A DNA stretch of 9,542 nucleotides, taken from contig CALRFC010000027.1 in NCBI GenBank assembly GCA_943356395.1, positions 1 through 9,542 on the forward strand, written 5' to 3'. The notes under the pieces were generated by a model. The model was not told the DNA's origin. It did no database searches and saw nothing but the letters and a program-made list of their open reading frames with translations. Positions 1-5,205 of this stretch are shown here, in pieces. Both the position numbers and the translations under genes were made by a program. The DNA comes from Candidatus Nomurabacteria bacterium. Its GTDB lineage: Bacteria; Patescibacteriota; Minisyncoccia; Phycocordibacterales; UBA9973. Numbering within the stretch: the stretch's first letter is position 1; each line of letters opens with the position of its first letter.

Positions 1-273
1 TTGTATGCCAAATTTGGAAAGAACAAGATCGAGATTCCGAAAATTCTCTTTCGCGAAAAAACTTTTCTTGCAAATGCCTTTCAATTTTTCTTCCGACGCT
101 TTGAGTGCGACGCTGTCGACATCCAAGCCGACAATCGTGAGCGTCCCGCCGGATTCTTTACAGAGCGCCTCCGCGTGCGATCCGCCGCCCAAAGTGCCGT
201 CGAGATACACATCGCCCGCCTTGATCGAAAGCGCTTCTATGATTTCCTTGGCAAGAACAGGAACATGCTTCAT
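1..273 (-). CDS. rsmH: 16S rRNA (cytosine(1402)-N(4))-methyltransferase RsmH, N-terminal part (runs off the window)
   Basis: RsmH (MraW) uses S-adenosylmethionine to methylate N4 of C1402 in the decoding centre of 16S rRNA. Only about 91 residues are present; the rest lies beyond base 1. The reading begins MKHVPVLAKEIIEAL, the usual RsmH opening. Residues about 25-35 read DGTLGGGSHAEA, matching the family's SAM-binding motif (D-G-T-x-G-x-G-x-H), and GLDVDSVAL follows as the second SAM-binding strand. The ATG at 273 is 5 nt beyond the mraZ stop, so the two genes form one transcript with the classical mraZ-rsmH order of the dcw cluster. No strong ribosome binding site is next to the ATG; a GGAG lies about 15-20 nt upstream inside mraZ, so translational coupling is likely. 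Identification is firm; the truncation is only the window edge. Confidence 0.95.
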   Translation of the reverse strand, partial: MKHVPVLAKEIIEALSIKAGDVYLDGTLGGGSHAEALCKESGGTLTIVGLDVDSVALKASEEKLKGICKKSFFAKENFRNLDLVLSKFGIQ

Positions 274-278
274 ACCAT

Positions 279-713
279 TCAAAGAACTCCGACTTGTCCC
301 AATCTCTCGGCCAGTTGATCCGCCTGCTGTTCGACCGAACTCTTGTACTTCGCCCACGCCTTTTCATCCCAGAGCTCTGCGCGATTTTCGACTCCGATAA
401 CGGCGATCTTGGTCTTGAGCCCGGCGCGATCCTTCAGGAAGTCGGGAATGAGGATCCGGCCGCCGGCATCGACATCCACTTCAACCGCTCCTCCGAACAT
501 GAAGCGATTGAAACTCCGGTTGTCCGCCGCGAGCATGCTCGACTCGGAAAGTTTCGACGCGATCTTTCCCCACTCGGAAACGGTAAACATGAAAATTGAG
601 CGGTCGAGACCGGGAGCGAGCACGACTGTCTTGCCCATTTCCTTTCGGAACTTAACGGGCAGGGAAAGACGATTCTTCTCGTCGAGCGTGTGGATGTATT
701 CGCCGATCAGCAT
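279..713 (-). CDS. mraZ: MraZ, transcriptional regulator of the division and cell wall cluster
   Basis: MraZ is a ring-forming DNA-binding protein that in studied bacteria represses its own dcw operon by binding direct repeats in front of mraZ. The 144-aa product has the normal length and two SpoVT/AbrB-like half-domains. The first carries LDEKNRLSLP (residues 10-19) and the second DAGGRILIP (82-90), both matching the family motif D-x-x-x-R-x-x-x-P. I chose the ATG at 713 because MLIGEYIHTLDEKNR is the canonical MraZ N-terminus. The same frame stays open to a GTG at 812, but that extension has no family similarity and runs into the operator. The gene leads directly into rsmH with a 5-nt gap. 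The repeats upstream (798-845) fit autoregulation. Confidence 0.96.
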   Translation of the reverse strand: MLIGEYIHTLDEKNRLSLPVKFRKEMGKTVVLAPGLDRSIFMFTVSEWGKIASKLSESSMLAADNRSFNRFMFGGAVEVDVDAGGRILIPDFLKDRAGLKTKIAVIGVENRAELWDEKAWAKYKSSVEQQADQLAERLGQVGVL

Positions 714-797
714 GATTCTCGCGGGATACGAGGCGTGTGGCAGCAAGCACGCGCGTCTCTTATAATCGGCCACACATTTTGTTAAAAATGCACTGAC

Positions 798-850
798 CCC
801 ACTTATTCCCACTTAAGTGAAAGTATACTCCACTTCATCCCACTTTGCAA
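798..850 (-). promoter_or_regulatory. mraZ-rsmH promoter overlapped by four MraZ-type operator boxes
   Basis: Read on the minus strand, four copies of AAGTGG(G/A) lie at 839-845, 829-835, 808-814 and 798-804. They form two pairs with 10-bp spacing, 21 bp apart, so all four face the same side of the helix. Known MraZ operators are ~10-bp-spaced TGGG-type repeats (E. coli) or AAAGTG-type repeats (Mollicutes), and these boxes combine both cores. A sigma70-like promoter coincides with them: -35 TTGCAA at 845-850, a 17-bp spacer and -10 TATACT at 822-827. Two boxes therefore sit between -35 and -10 and two just downstream, an arrangement suited to repression. Transcription would start near 815 and leave a ~100-nt leader. 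A weaker TATAAG at 759-764 could be a second -10. Confidence 0.82.
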
Positions 851-858
851 AAAGACAG

Positions 859-867
859 TTATCCACA
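859..867 (+). promoter_or_regulatory. Perfect DnaA-box consensus (TTATCCACA) upstream of mraZ
   Basis: TTATCCACA is the high-affinity R1-type DnaA box. It lies 9 bp upstream of the mraZ -35 hexamer, between the divergent mraZ promoter and the promoter of the plus-strand gene. I saw no second copy nearby, so this is not an origin. It could allow DnaA to influence dcw transcription, or it could be a chance 9-mer. Confidence 0.4.
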
Positions 868-892
868 GCGCCACACATGCGGCAAAAGCCCC

Positions 893-921
893 TTTACTTT
901 ATCGATAAGGCGTGATACATT
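893..921 (+). promoter_or_regulatory. Promoter of the 88-aa gene (extended -10)
   Basis: TTTACT (893-898), a 17-bp spacer and TACATT (916-921), with TG one base before the -10 (913-914), make a reasonable extended -10 promoter. The predicted start near 928 leaves a leader of about 9 nt before the ATG at 937 and no Shine-Dalgarno sequence. A 10-bp palindrome, TTATCGATAA (899-908), sits in the spacer and could be an operator. Confidence 0.5.
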
Positions 922-936
922 TGAAAAAAATGTTTT

Positions 937-1203
937 ATGGTAGAAGATTTACAAAAAAATAACACATCATGCAACACTATTGTCGTCTTGGTCGGTCCGG
1001 AAAAGATTCCTCATGAACTGCCCAAGATATCTAAAGGTGCACAAATAATTCTTGTGGACAATCCACTGAACCCGCAATTCCAAATACCGGTCTATGACGG
1101 ATCTCCGGGTTCACAACTATCAACCGGATTCCCTATCGACATCACTTTTGTAAAAGAGGAACAAAAACAGAGATTCACCAATCTCCCGAAAAGATTCAAT
1201 TAA
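937..1203 (+). CDS. Small protein of unknown function (88 aa)
   Basis: I do not recognise this protein. It has no signal peptide or membrane segment. Two hydrophobic stretches, TIVVLVGP (residues ~14-21) and AQIILVDNP (~35-43), look like buried beta strands of a small alpha/beta or all-beta fold, and the C-terminus is basic (KEEQKQRF, PKRFN). Three things argue that it is a real gene: a plausible promoter upstream, a strong hairpin terminator starting directly after the TAA, and the absence of a competing reading frame on the other strand. It stands alone, divergent from mraZ and convergent with greA, and its codon use is more AT-rich than that of its neighbours. Confidence 0.75.
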   Translation: MVEDLQKNNTSCNTIVVLVGPEKIPHELPKISKGAQIILVDNPLNPQFQIPVYDGSPGSQLSTGFPIDITFVKEEQKQRFTNLPKRFN

Positions 1204-1237
1204 AAAAATCCCGCGTCATCGCGGGTTTTCTTTTTTT
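1204..1237. terminator. Bidirectional intrinsic terminator between the 88-aa gene and greA
   Basis: CCCGCG (1210-1215), loop TCAT and CGCGGG (1220-1225) form a GC-rich stem followed on the plus strand by a T-rich run (1226-1237). On the minus strand the same stem is followed by ATTTTTTT (1209-1203). It can therefore end the plus-strand 88-aa gene, whose stop it abuts, and also catch the convergent greA transcript. Confidence 0.9.
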
Positions 1238-1256
1238 GTAATTTATTTGTAATTTA
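1235..1256 (+). repeat. Perfect tandem duplication of an 11-bp unit
   Basis: TTTGTAATTTA occurs twice back to back (1235-1245 and 1246-1256) at the edge of the terminator T-run. It looks like a small slippage duplication; no function is evident. Confidence 0.7.
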
Positions 1257-1262
1257 CCAATC

Positions 1263-1296
1263 TTACTCAAAGTGTCCGATCGGACAATTTGAGTAA
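1263..1296. repeat. 34-bp loopless palindrome (one mismatch)
   Basis: TTACTCAAA and TTTGAGTAA form the outer arms and GTCCGATCGGAC the core, with no spacer at the centre (1279/1280). Sixteen of 17 pairs match; only 1272/1287 fails. It lies in the convergent gap between the terminator and the repeat array that follows greA. No U-tract follows on either strand, so it is not a canonical intrinsic terminator. It may be a dimeric operator, a cruciform, or a 3'-end RNA hairpin of the greA message. Confidence 0.85.
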
Positions 1297-1309
1297 AGAG
1301 AATCTTTGC

Positions 1310-1373
1310 ATGTTTTATGATCCATGTTCCATGATTTATGATTCATGTTCTATGATTTATGTTCTATGTTTTA
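1310..1373 (-). repeat. Heptad-periodic stop-codon array after greA (nine 7-nt units)
   Basis: On the plus strand the stretch divides exactly into nine units ATG(T/A)T(T/C)(T/C). Read as greA mRNA, the units begin at the greA stop codon and run TAA-aaca, TAG-aaca, TAA-atca, TAG-aaca, TGA-atca, TAA-atca, TGG-aaca, TGG-atca, TAA-aaca. Seven of the nine start with a stop codon. Since 7 mod 3 is 1, the stops rotate through all three frames. The array ends 13 bp before the 34-bp palindrome. Confidence 0.88.
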
Positions 1374-1829
1374 TCTCACTTCCACGATCAGATATTCGAT
1401 TTTTCCGCGCGGAGAATCCACGAAGCATGCGTCGCCTTTCTTTTTTCCGAGAATGGCGAGACCGAGCGGAGACGCGTCAGAAATTTTTCCCTTCGTCGTA
1501 TCCACCTCTTCCGGACTCACGATCGTATACGCTCGCTCTCCGGACTCGCCTTTTTTCTGTAGAAGCACCGTCGAGCCAAACGCTGCGATCGCGCTCCCGC
1601 TCTTTTCCGACAGTTTGGAAGTCTTCAGTATGTGCGTGATTTTCGCAAGACGCTCCTCGAGCCGGCGCTGTTCTTCGCGCGCGGCATGATATTCCGCGTT
1701 TTCCGAAAGATCGCCGAGCGATTTCGCGTACTCGAGCTTCTTGATGATTTCCGGCCGGCGAACGGACTCGAGCTCCGCGCGCTCGCGCTCAAGCTCCGCC
1801 TTCATCTCTTTGGTAATCAGATGACTCAT
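1371..1829 (-). CDS. greA: Transcription elongation factor GreA
   Basis: GreA enters the secondary channel of backtracked RNA polymerase and stimulates cleavage of the extruded RNA 3' end. The 152-aa product is near the usual ~158 aa. Residues ~1-73 form the antiparallel coiled coil, with the acidic tip motif DLSENAEY at 40-47; D40 and E43 correspond to the Mg-coordinating D41 and E44 of E. coli GreA. The C-terminal FKBP-like domain ends with ISDASPLGLAILGKKKGD and the usual E-Y-x-I-V-x-V tail. I chose the ATG at 1829 (MSHLITKEMK): it matches the family N-terminus and sits 6 nt after a TATACT box. The 17-residue upstream extension would cover the promoter and lacks similarity. The stop codon opens a 7-nt repeat array. 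Confidence 0.96.
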   Translation of the reverse strand: MSHLITKEMKAELERERAELESVRRPEIIKKLEYAKSLGDLSENAEYHAAREEQRRLEERLAKITHILKTSKLSEKSGSAIAAFGSTVLLQKKGESGERAYTIVSPEEVDTTKGKISDASPLGLAILGKKKGDACFVDSPRGKIEYLIVEVR

Positions 1830-1835
1830 GACGGC

Positions 1836-1844
1836 AGTATAACA
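1836..1844 (-). promoter_or_regulatory. greA promoter, extended -10 for a leaderless mRNA
   Basis: Minus-strand TGT-TATACT (TGn at 1844-1842, -10 at 1841-1836) ends 6 nt before the greA ATG. Transcription should therefore begin at, or one base from, the A of the start codon. There is no convincing -35 and no Shine-Dalgarno sequence. Confidence 0.7.
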
Positions 1845-1860
1845 CAACAGATTTTGGTGA

Positions 1861-1870
1861 CTAGTTTCTA
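1861..1870 (-). repeat. Two further TAG units at 7-nt spacing upstream of the greA promoter
   Basis: Minus-strand TAGAAAC-TAGTCAC has TAG at 1870-1868 and 1863-1861, seven bases apart. It is out of phase by one base with the five-unit array after mrdA. It may be a decayed continuation of that array or coincidence. Confidence 0.45.
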
Positions 1871-1894
1871 GGAAATGCAAAAAATTATCTCTTC

Positions 1895-1925
1895 CTAACC
1901 ACTAGAACCTAGCACCTAAAACCTA
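1895..1925 (-). repeat. Heptad-periodic TAG array after mrdA (five units)
   Basis: On the minus strand the mrdA stop TAG (1925-1923) is followed at exact 7-nt steps by four more TAG triplets, at 1918, 1911, 1904 and 1897 (first bases). The units read TAG-gttt, TAG-gtgc, TAG-gttc, TAG-tggt, TAG-gaag. The stops fall in frames 0, 1, 2, 0, 1 relative to mrdA. The four-base tails differ from those after greA; only the period and the leading stop triplet are shared. Confidence 0.85.
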
Positions 1926-3608
1926 ATTCATGTATTCCGGCGCGTGAAGCATCATGTCATCGATCACGCTCCGCATGACATGCGCCGCGCCGGTCGTGTT
2001 CGTTTTCGGGCCGTGTTCGACCAAAACAGCAAAAGAATATCTCGGATTCTCGTACGGGAAAAATCCCGTGATCCACGAGTTCATGAATTCATTGTGCGCG
2101 CCGACCTGTGCCGTTCCGGATTTTGCCGCGATGCGGACGGCGGGAGTGTTGAGCGCGACGCCGGTTCCTTCCGTCACGACGAGCCGCATTCCCTCTTTGA
2201 CGATGCGGAACGAATCCGAAGAAAGAGAAATTTTTTCCGTCGGCCGCGGCGAGGGATCATCGTGAAGAATCGTCGGGACGACGAGTTCTCCCTCGGTCGC
2301 AACACCGCCGACAGCGCGCGCCATTTCAAGCGGCGTGACTTGGAATCCGTATTGCCCGATCGCCGTGTTGTAGGTGTCGCCCACGCGCCACGGATCGTTC
2401 TTGAAATGAGCGGCTTTCCACTCCGGACTCGGAATATTCCCGCCTTGCTCGTTCGGCAGATTGATTCCGGTTTTCTGTCCGAGTCCGAAAAGCGATGTGT
2501 ATTTTTTTATGTTCGCGATGCCCAATCCGCGCTGACTCTCGAATCCCCCGCCGATCTCGTAGAAATAGACATTTGAAGACACGGCGAGCGCGTGGCGCAT
2601 GTCCACCCAGCCGTGCGCTTTGTTGTCCTTGAAGACGGTTTTCAATTTCGGGTCGTACGGATTCTGCACGCTGATCGATCCTGTACTCAATATCTGTTTC
2701 AACGGATCGATTACGCCTTCTTCGAGCGCACCGAGCGCTATATAGGGCTTCACGATCGAGCCCGGCGTGTACACGCCGCCCAAAGCGCGATTCAAGAACG
2801 GCTTGCTCGAAGCGGAGAGATAGCGCGCGATTTCGGCGCGATCGCTCCCTTCGGAGAGGACCGAAGAATCGTATTCCGGAAAACTCGACAATGCGATGAG
2901 CTCGCCCGTATGCACATCCATGATCACGCCCGCGCCTCCCTCGAATCCGAAATCATGCGCGAAATTCTCAAGCGCTCTGAAAAGTGATGTTTCGACTCGC
3001 GCATCGATCGAAAGCGTGATGTTCTCCCCGTCCACGGGACGATTGATGACATTTTCCGAATTCACATTGCCGCCGGCGTTTGTTTCGATGAGTTTGGCGC
3101 CGTTTTTTCCGCTCAAGACGGAATCGAATTCTTTCTCCACGCCGGATTTTCCGATCGTGTCTTTTTGCCAATACACGCCGCTCTTGTCTTTCGAAGGATA
3201 GCCCACATAGCCGAGCACATGCGAGAAGCCGGGCGCCTTCGGATAAACGCGCTTGGAAAAATCGCCGGACTCGCCACGCACGCTGTTTGAAACGAGGAGC
3301 GTTCCGTTCCGGTCGAAAATGATTCCTCGATCGGCGAAAAGCGGGATCTTGTCCAAACTGTTTTCGACGCTGATGCTCTCATAGTGCGCTCCGCGAACGA
3401 CTCCGAGCGCGAATATGCGGCATGTGAAAATCGCGCCGATGATGATGAACGCGACGGAAAGCGCGGCGAGCGAGCGCTTGCCGATCGGCTCTTCGAGACG
3501 GCCTTCGAATTGCTGGGTGTCGAACTCCGGAATATTGCGCGCGTCGAGAAATATCTCGTCGGGCTCGATCTCGTAATTTGATTTTTTCGCCTTAGAAAAA
3601 AGGTTCAT
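1923..3608 (-). CDS. mrdA: Class B penicillin-binding protein (PBP2-type peptidoglycan transpeptidase)
   Basis: This D,D-transpeptidase cross-links peptidoglycan and partners with a SEDS glycosyltransferase, RodA for the PBP2 type. It has 561 aa. A cytoplasmic tail of ~45 residues precedes one membrane anchor (residues ~47-70). A dimerisation/pedestal region follows with DRGIIFDRNGTLL (~93-105), typical of class B PBPs. The transpeptidase domain has all three catalytic motifs: S284-I-V-K287, S344-S-N346 and K496-S-G-T499. The start at 3608 overlaps the mreD-like gene by 17 bp, so the two are probably translated in a coupled way; no ribosome binding site is visible. The mreD-like neighbour favours elongation-specific PBP2 over division-specific FtsI, although the protein alone does not settle it. 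The stop codon begins a TAG heptad array, and greA follows. Confidence 0.93.
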   Translation of the reverse strand: MNLFSKAKKSNYEIEPDEIFLDARNIPEFDTQQFEGRLEEPIGKRSLAALSVAFIIIGAIFTCRIFALGVVRGAHYESISVENSLDKIPLFADRGIIFDRNGTLLVSNSVRGESGDFSKRVYPKAPGFSHVLGYVGYPSKDKSGVYWQKDTIGKSGVEKEFDSVLSGKNGAKLIETNAGGNVNSENVINRPVDGENITLSIDARVETSLFRALENFAHDFGFEGGAGVIMDVHTGELIALSSFPEYDSSVLSEGSDRAEIARYLSASSKPFLNRALGGVYTPGSIVKPYIALGALEEGVIDPLKQILSTGSISVQNPYDPKLKTVFKDNKAHGWVDMRHALAVSSNVYFYEIGGGFESQRGLGIANIKKYTSLFGLGQKTGINLPNEQGGNIPSPEWKAAHFKNDPWRVGDTYNTAIGQYGFQVTPLEMARAVGGVATEGELVVPTILHDDPSPRPTEKISLSSDSFRIVKEGMRLVVTEGTGVALNTPAVRIAAKSGTAQVGAHNEFMNSWITGFFPYENPRYSFAVLVEHGPKTNTTGAAHVMRSVIDDMMLHAPEYMN

Positions 3609-3873
3609 GGAATGAGTGTCGAATCTGCCGGCGAACGAGGGCGACGGCGCAAAAAATGATAAGTGCGGAGACGAAGAGGAACACGCTGTGCGAAAAAAAA
3701 CCGTGCGAGGCGGGAAAGCCGTACAGCGAATCGAGCAAGAATGCGATGCCGACGCCCTCGGCGTAGAGCGGGAAAAAAATCATCGCCGAGAAGAGCGCCG
3801 CGGCAGTAAGCCAAAAAGGCGCGTAGAGCGCAAGGATGAGTATCAAGATCGTAGAAATATGCCGGCGCCACAT
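3592..3873 (-). CDS. mreD: MreD-like rod-shape membrane protein (short, 93 aa)
   Basis: MreD is an integral membrane part of the elongasome that links MreC with RodA/PBP2. The product is strongly hydrophobic, with three likely membrane segments (about 8-33, 36-53 and 62-80) and a basic C-terminal tail (RRQIRHSF). The sequence GIAFLLDSLYG (42-52) resembles the G-x-x-x-D-x-x-x-G region of MreD. At 93 aa it is much shorter than the ~160 aa usual in model bacteria. The assignment rests on this motif, the topology and the 17-bp overlap with the downstream PBP2 gene, the position mreD normally holds. No mreB or mreC is adjacent: two palindromes and the malic enzyme lie upstream instead. It could alternatively be an unrelated small membrane partner of the PBP. 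Confidence 0.68.
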   Translation of the reverse strand: MWRRHISTILILILALYAPFWLTAAALFSAMIFFPLYAEGVGIAFLLDSLYGFPASHGFFSHSVFLFVSALIIFCAVALVRRQIRHSFHEPFF

Positions 3874-3879
3874 GAAGCC

Positions 3880-3885
3880 ATTATA
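3880..3885 (-). promoter_or_regulatory. mreD-mrdA promoter -10, leaderless geometry
   Basis: A perfect minus-strand TATAAT (3885-3880) is followed by GGCTTC and then the ATG at 3873. This 6-nt spacing would start transcription at the start codon. The upstream DNA is T-rich with no clear -35, and there is no Shine-Dalgarno sequence. Confidence 0.68.
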
Positions 3886-3922
3886 GTTAAAAGCGGGAAA
3901 AAGGAAAATTTAAAAGTGTCTC

Positions 3923-3954
3923 CCTACAATTCTGACGGCCGTCAGAATTGTAGG
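3923..3954. repeat. 32-bp perfect loopless palindrome
   Basis: CCTACAATTCTGACGG is followed immediately by its exact reverse complement (centre 3938/3939, core CGGCCG). It lies about 40 bp upstream of the mreD-like -10 box and 43 bp from a second, longer palindrome. No U-tract flanks it. It could be an operator for mreD-mrdA or a hairpin in a read-through RNA. Confidence 0.9.
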
Positions 3955-3997
3955 TGATCCATATTCAAAAAAGACAGTCCTTTGCAAACAGAATGTG

Positions 3998-4041
3998 TCT
4001 GTTCTACTATCCGGCACAGCTGTGCCGGATAGTAGAACAGA
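3998..4041. repeat. 44-bp perfect loopless palindrome just after the malic enzyme
   Basis: Both arms of 22 bp match perfectly about the centre 4019/4020 (core GGCACAGCTGTGCC). On the minus strand it begins 11 nt after the malic enzyme TGA, and the gap is nine T and two A. As RNA it would be an extremely stable hairpin at the 3' end of the message. The U-run precedes rather than follows the hairpin, so it does not match an intrinsic terminator on that strand. The plus strand has an A-run after it. Confidence 0.92.
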
Positions 4042-4052
4042 TTAAAAAAAAA

Positions 4053-5192
4053 TCAGAGCGCGCTCGCGATCGCGTCTGGCAGAGTCTTGTCGAAGAGTTC
4101 CGGAAGAAGAGCGTCCATGGCCGGATCTTTTTTGTGCTTCGCGAGCGCTTCGGCCGCGCGGATGTAAAGCTCGGAATCGATTTTAAGATCGCGCTTTGCA
4201 AGAAGACCTTTGAAGAGCCCGGGGTACGCAAGCGCATTGTTTATCTGATTCGGAAAATCCGAGCGACCGGTCGCTACGATCGCCGCGCCGGCTTCGAGCG
4301 CGCGTTCGGGCATGATTTCCGGAATCGGATTGGCGAGCGCGAAGATGATCGGATTTTTCGCCATCATCCTTATATGATTGTCGGAAAGTATGTTGCCTTT
4401 GGAAACGCCAACAAAGACATCCGCCCCGAAAAGCGCGCTTTCCAAATCTCCTTCTCGCGATCCCTTGTTTATCTTTTCGGCGAGCGCGCGCTTGTGACTA
4501 CTCTGATTCGTGCGCGACGGAGAAATGATTCCCTTGCTGTCGCAAACGATGACATCTTCCGCTCCGTACGAATGAAGGATCTCCGCGATTGCGTGGCCGG
4601 CGGCGCCGGAGCCGTTCACAACGATTTTCGCATTTCCAAATTTGCGTCCGGTCAGAGAAAACGCATTGATGAGCGCCGCCAAGACGACGATCGCCGTGCC
4701 GTGCTGATCATCGTGGACGACCGGAATATCCAGTCTGGCGCGAATCTTTTTTTCGATTTCGAAACAGCGCGGAGCGGAAATGTCTTCAAGATTTATCGCG
4801 CCGAAAACTGGCGCGATGCGGACGACCGTTTCCACGATCTCGTCCACATCCCTCGTGTCGAGGCATATCGGAAAAGCATCGATACCGGCGAATTCCTTGA
4901 AGATCGCGGCTTTGCCTTCCATGATCGGAATCGCCGCTTCGGGACCCAGATCGCCCAGCCCGAGCACGGCCGTGCCGTCGGAAATTATGGCGACCGTCCT
5001 GCCTTTCAGCGTGTAATCATAGACGCTCGCCGGATTCTCGGCGATGGCAAGCGCGACTTCCGCGACGCCCGGAGTGTACGCAAGCGAAAGCGCACCGCGG
5101 TCGGAAAGCGGCACGATGCTTCTCACTTCTATTTTGCCACGATGAGCGCGGTGAAAAGCGAGTGCGTCTATTTCTTGATCGTTGTTGTTCAT
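4053..5192 (-). CDS. Malic enzyme (oxaloacetate-decarboxylating malate dehydrogenase)
   Basis: Malic enzyme oxidatively decarboxylates L-malate to pyruvate and CO2 with NAD(P)+ and a divalent metal, in the cytoplasm. The 379-aa product is the short bacterial form without the phosphotransacetylase-like extension of long MaeB. Motifs run in order: LAYTPGVAE (Y39 proton donor), GDLGPEAAIPIMEGK (K94 general base), INLEDISAP (E136/D137 metal ligands), HDDQHGTA (160-167, with the third metal ligand), the Rossmann loop VNGSGAAG (192-199) and FALANPIPEI. The residue setting NAD or NADP preference cannot be judged by eye. The ATG at 5192 lies 13 nt after the CARDB gene's stop, so the two form one operon. 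An AGAGGTGA overlaps that stop but is a rather distant ribosome binding site. A 44-bp palindrome follows the TGA. Confidence 0.94.
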   Translation of the reverse strand: MNNNDQEIDALAFHRAHRGKIEVRSIVPLSDRGALSLAYTPGVAEVALAIAENPASVYDYTLKGRTVAIISDGTAVLGLGDLGPEAAIPIMEGKAAIFKEFAGIDAFPICLDTRDVDEIVETVVRIAPVFGAINLEDISAPRCFEIEKKIRARLDIPVVHDDQHGTAIVVLAALINAFSLTGRKFGNAKIVVNGSGAAGHAIAEILHSYGAEDVIVCDSKGIISPSRTNQSSHKRALAEKINKGSREGDLESALFGADVFVGVSKGNILSDNHIRMMAKNPIIFALANPIPEIMPERALEAGAAIVATGRSDFPNQINNALAYPGLFKGLLAKRDLKIDSELYIRAAEALAKHKKDPAMDALLPELFDKTLPDAIASAL

Positions 5193-5205
5193 AGTGTGTC
5201 TCTAA

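Noticed and set aside
279..281. TGA recoded as glycine (Gracilibacteria-type code)
   Set aside because: TGA ends mraZ, the malic enzyme, the CARDB protein and the peptidase at the expected lengths, so the standard bacterial code applies.
714..812. N-terminal extension of MraZ to a GTG at 812
   Set aside because: The extension lacks family similarity and would place coding sequence over the operator and promoter; MLIGEYIHTLDEKNR is the canonical start.
859..908. Replication origin (DnaA box plus palindrome TTATCGATAA)
   Set aside because: Only one DnaA box, and no dnaA, dnaN or AT-rich unwinding region nearby.
1310..1373. CRISPR array
   Set aside because: The unit is 7 nt with no spacers and no cas genes are present.
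1289..1639. A plus-strand frame with a repeated peptide (MIYDSCSMIY)
   Set aside because: The apparent peptide repeat is only the translation of the 7-nt DNA array, and the rest is antisense to greA.
1895..1925. Telomere-like repeats (resembles TTTAGGG)
   Set aside because: The resemblance is superficial: only five degenerate units, located inside the chromosome directly at a stop codon.
3998..4041. Conventional intrinsic terminator of the malic enzyme
   Set aside because: No U-run follows the hairpin on the malic enzyme strand; the T-run precedes it.
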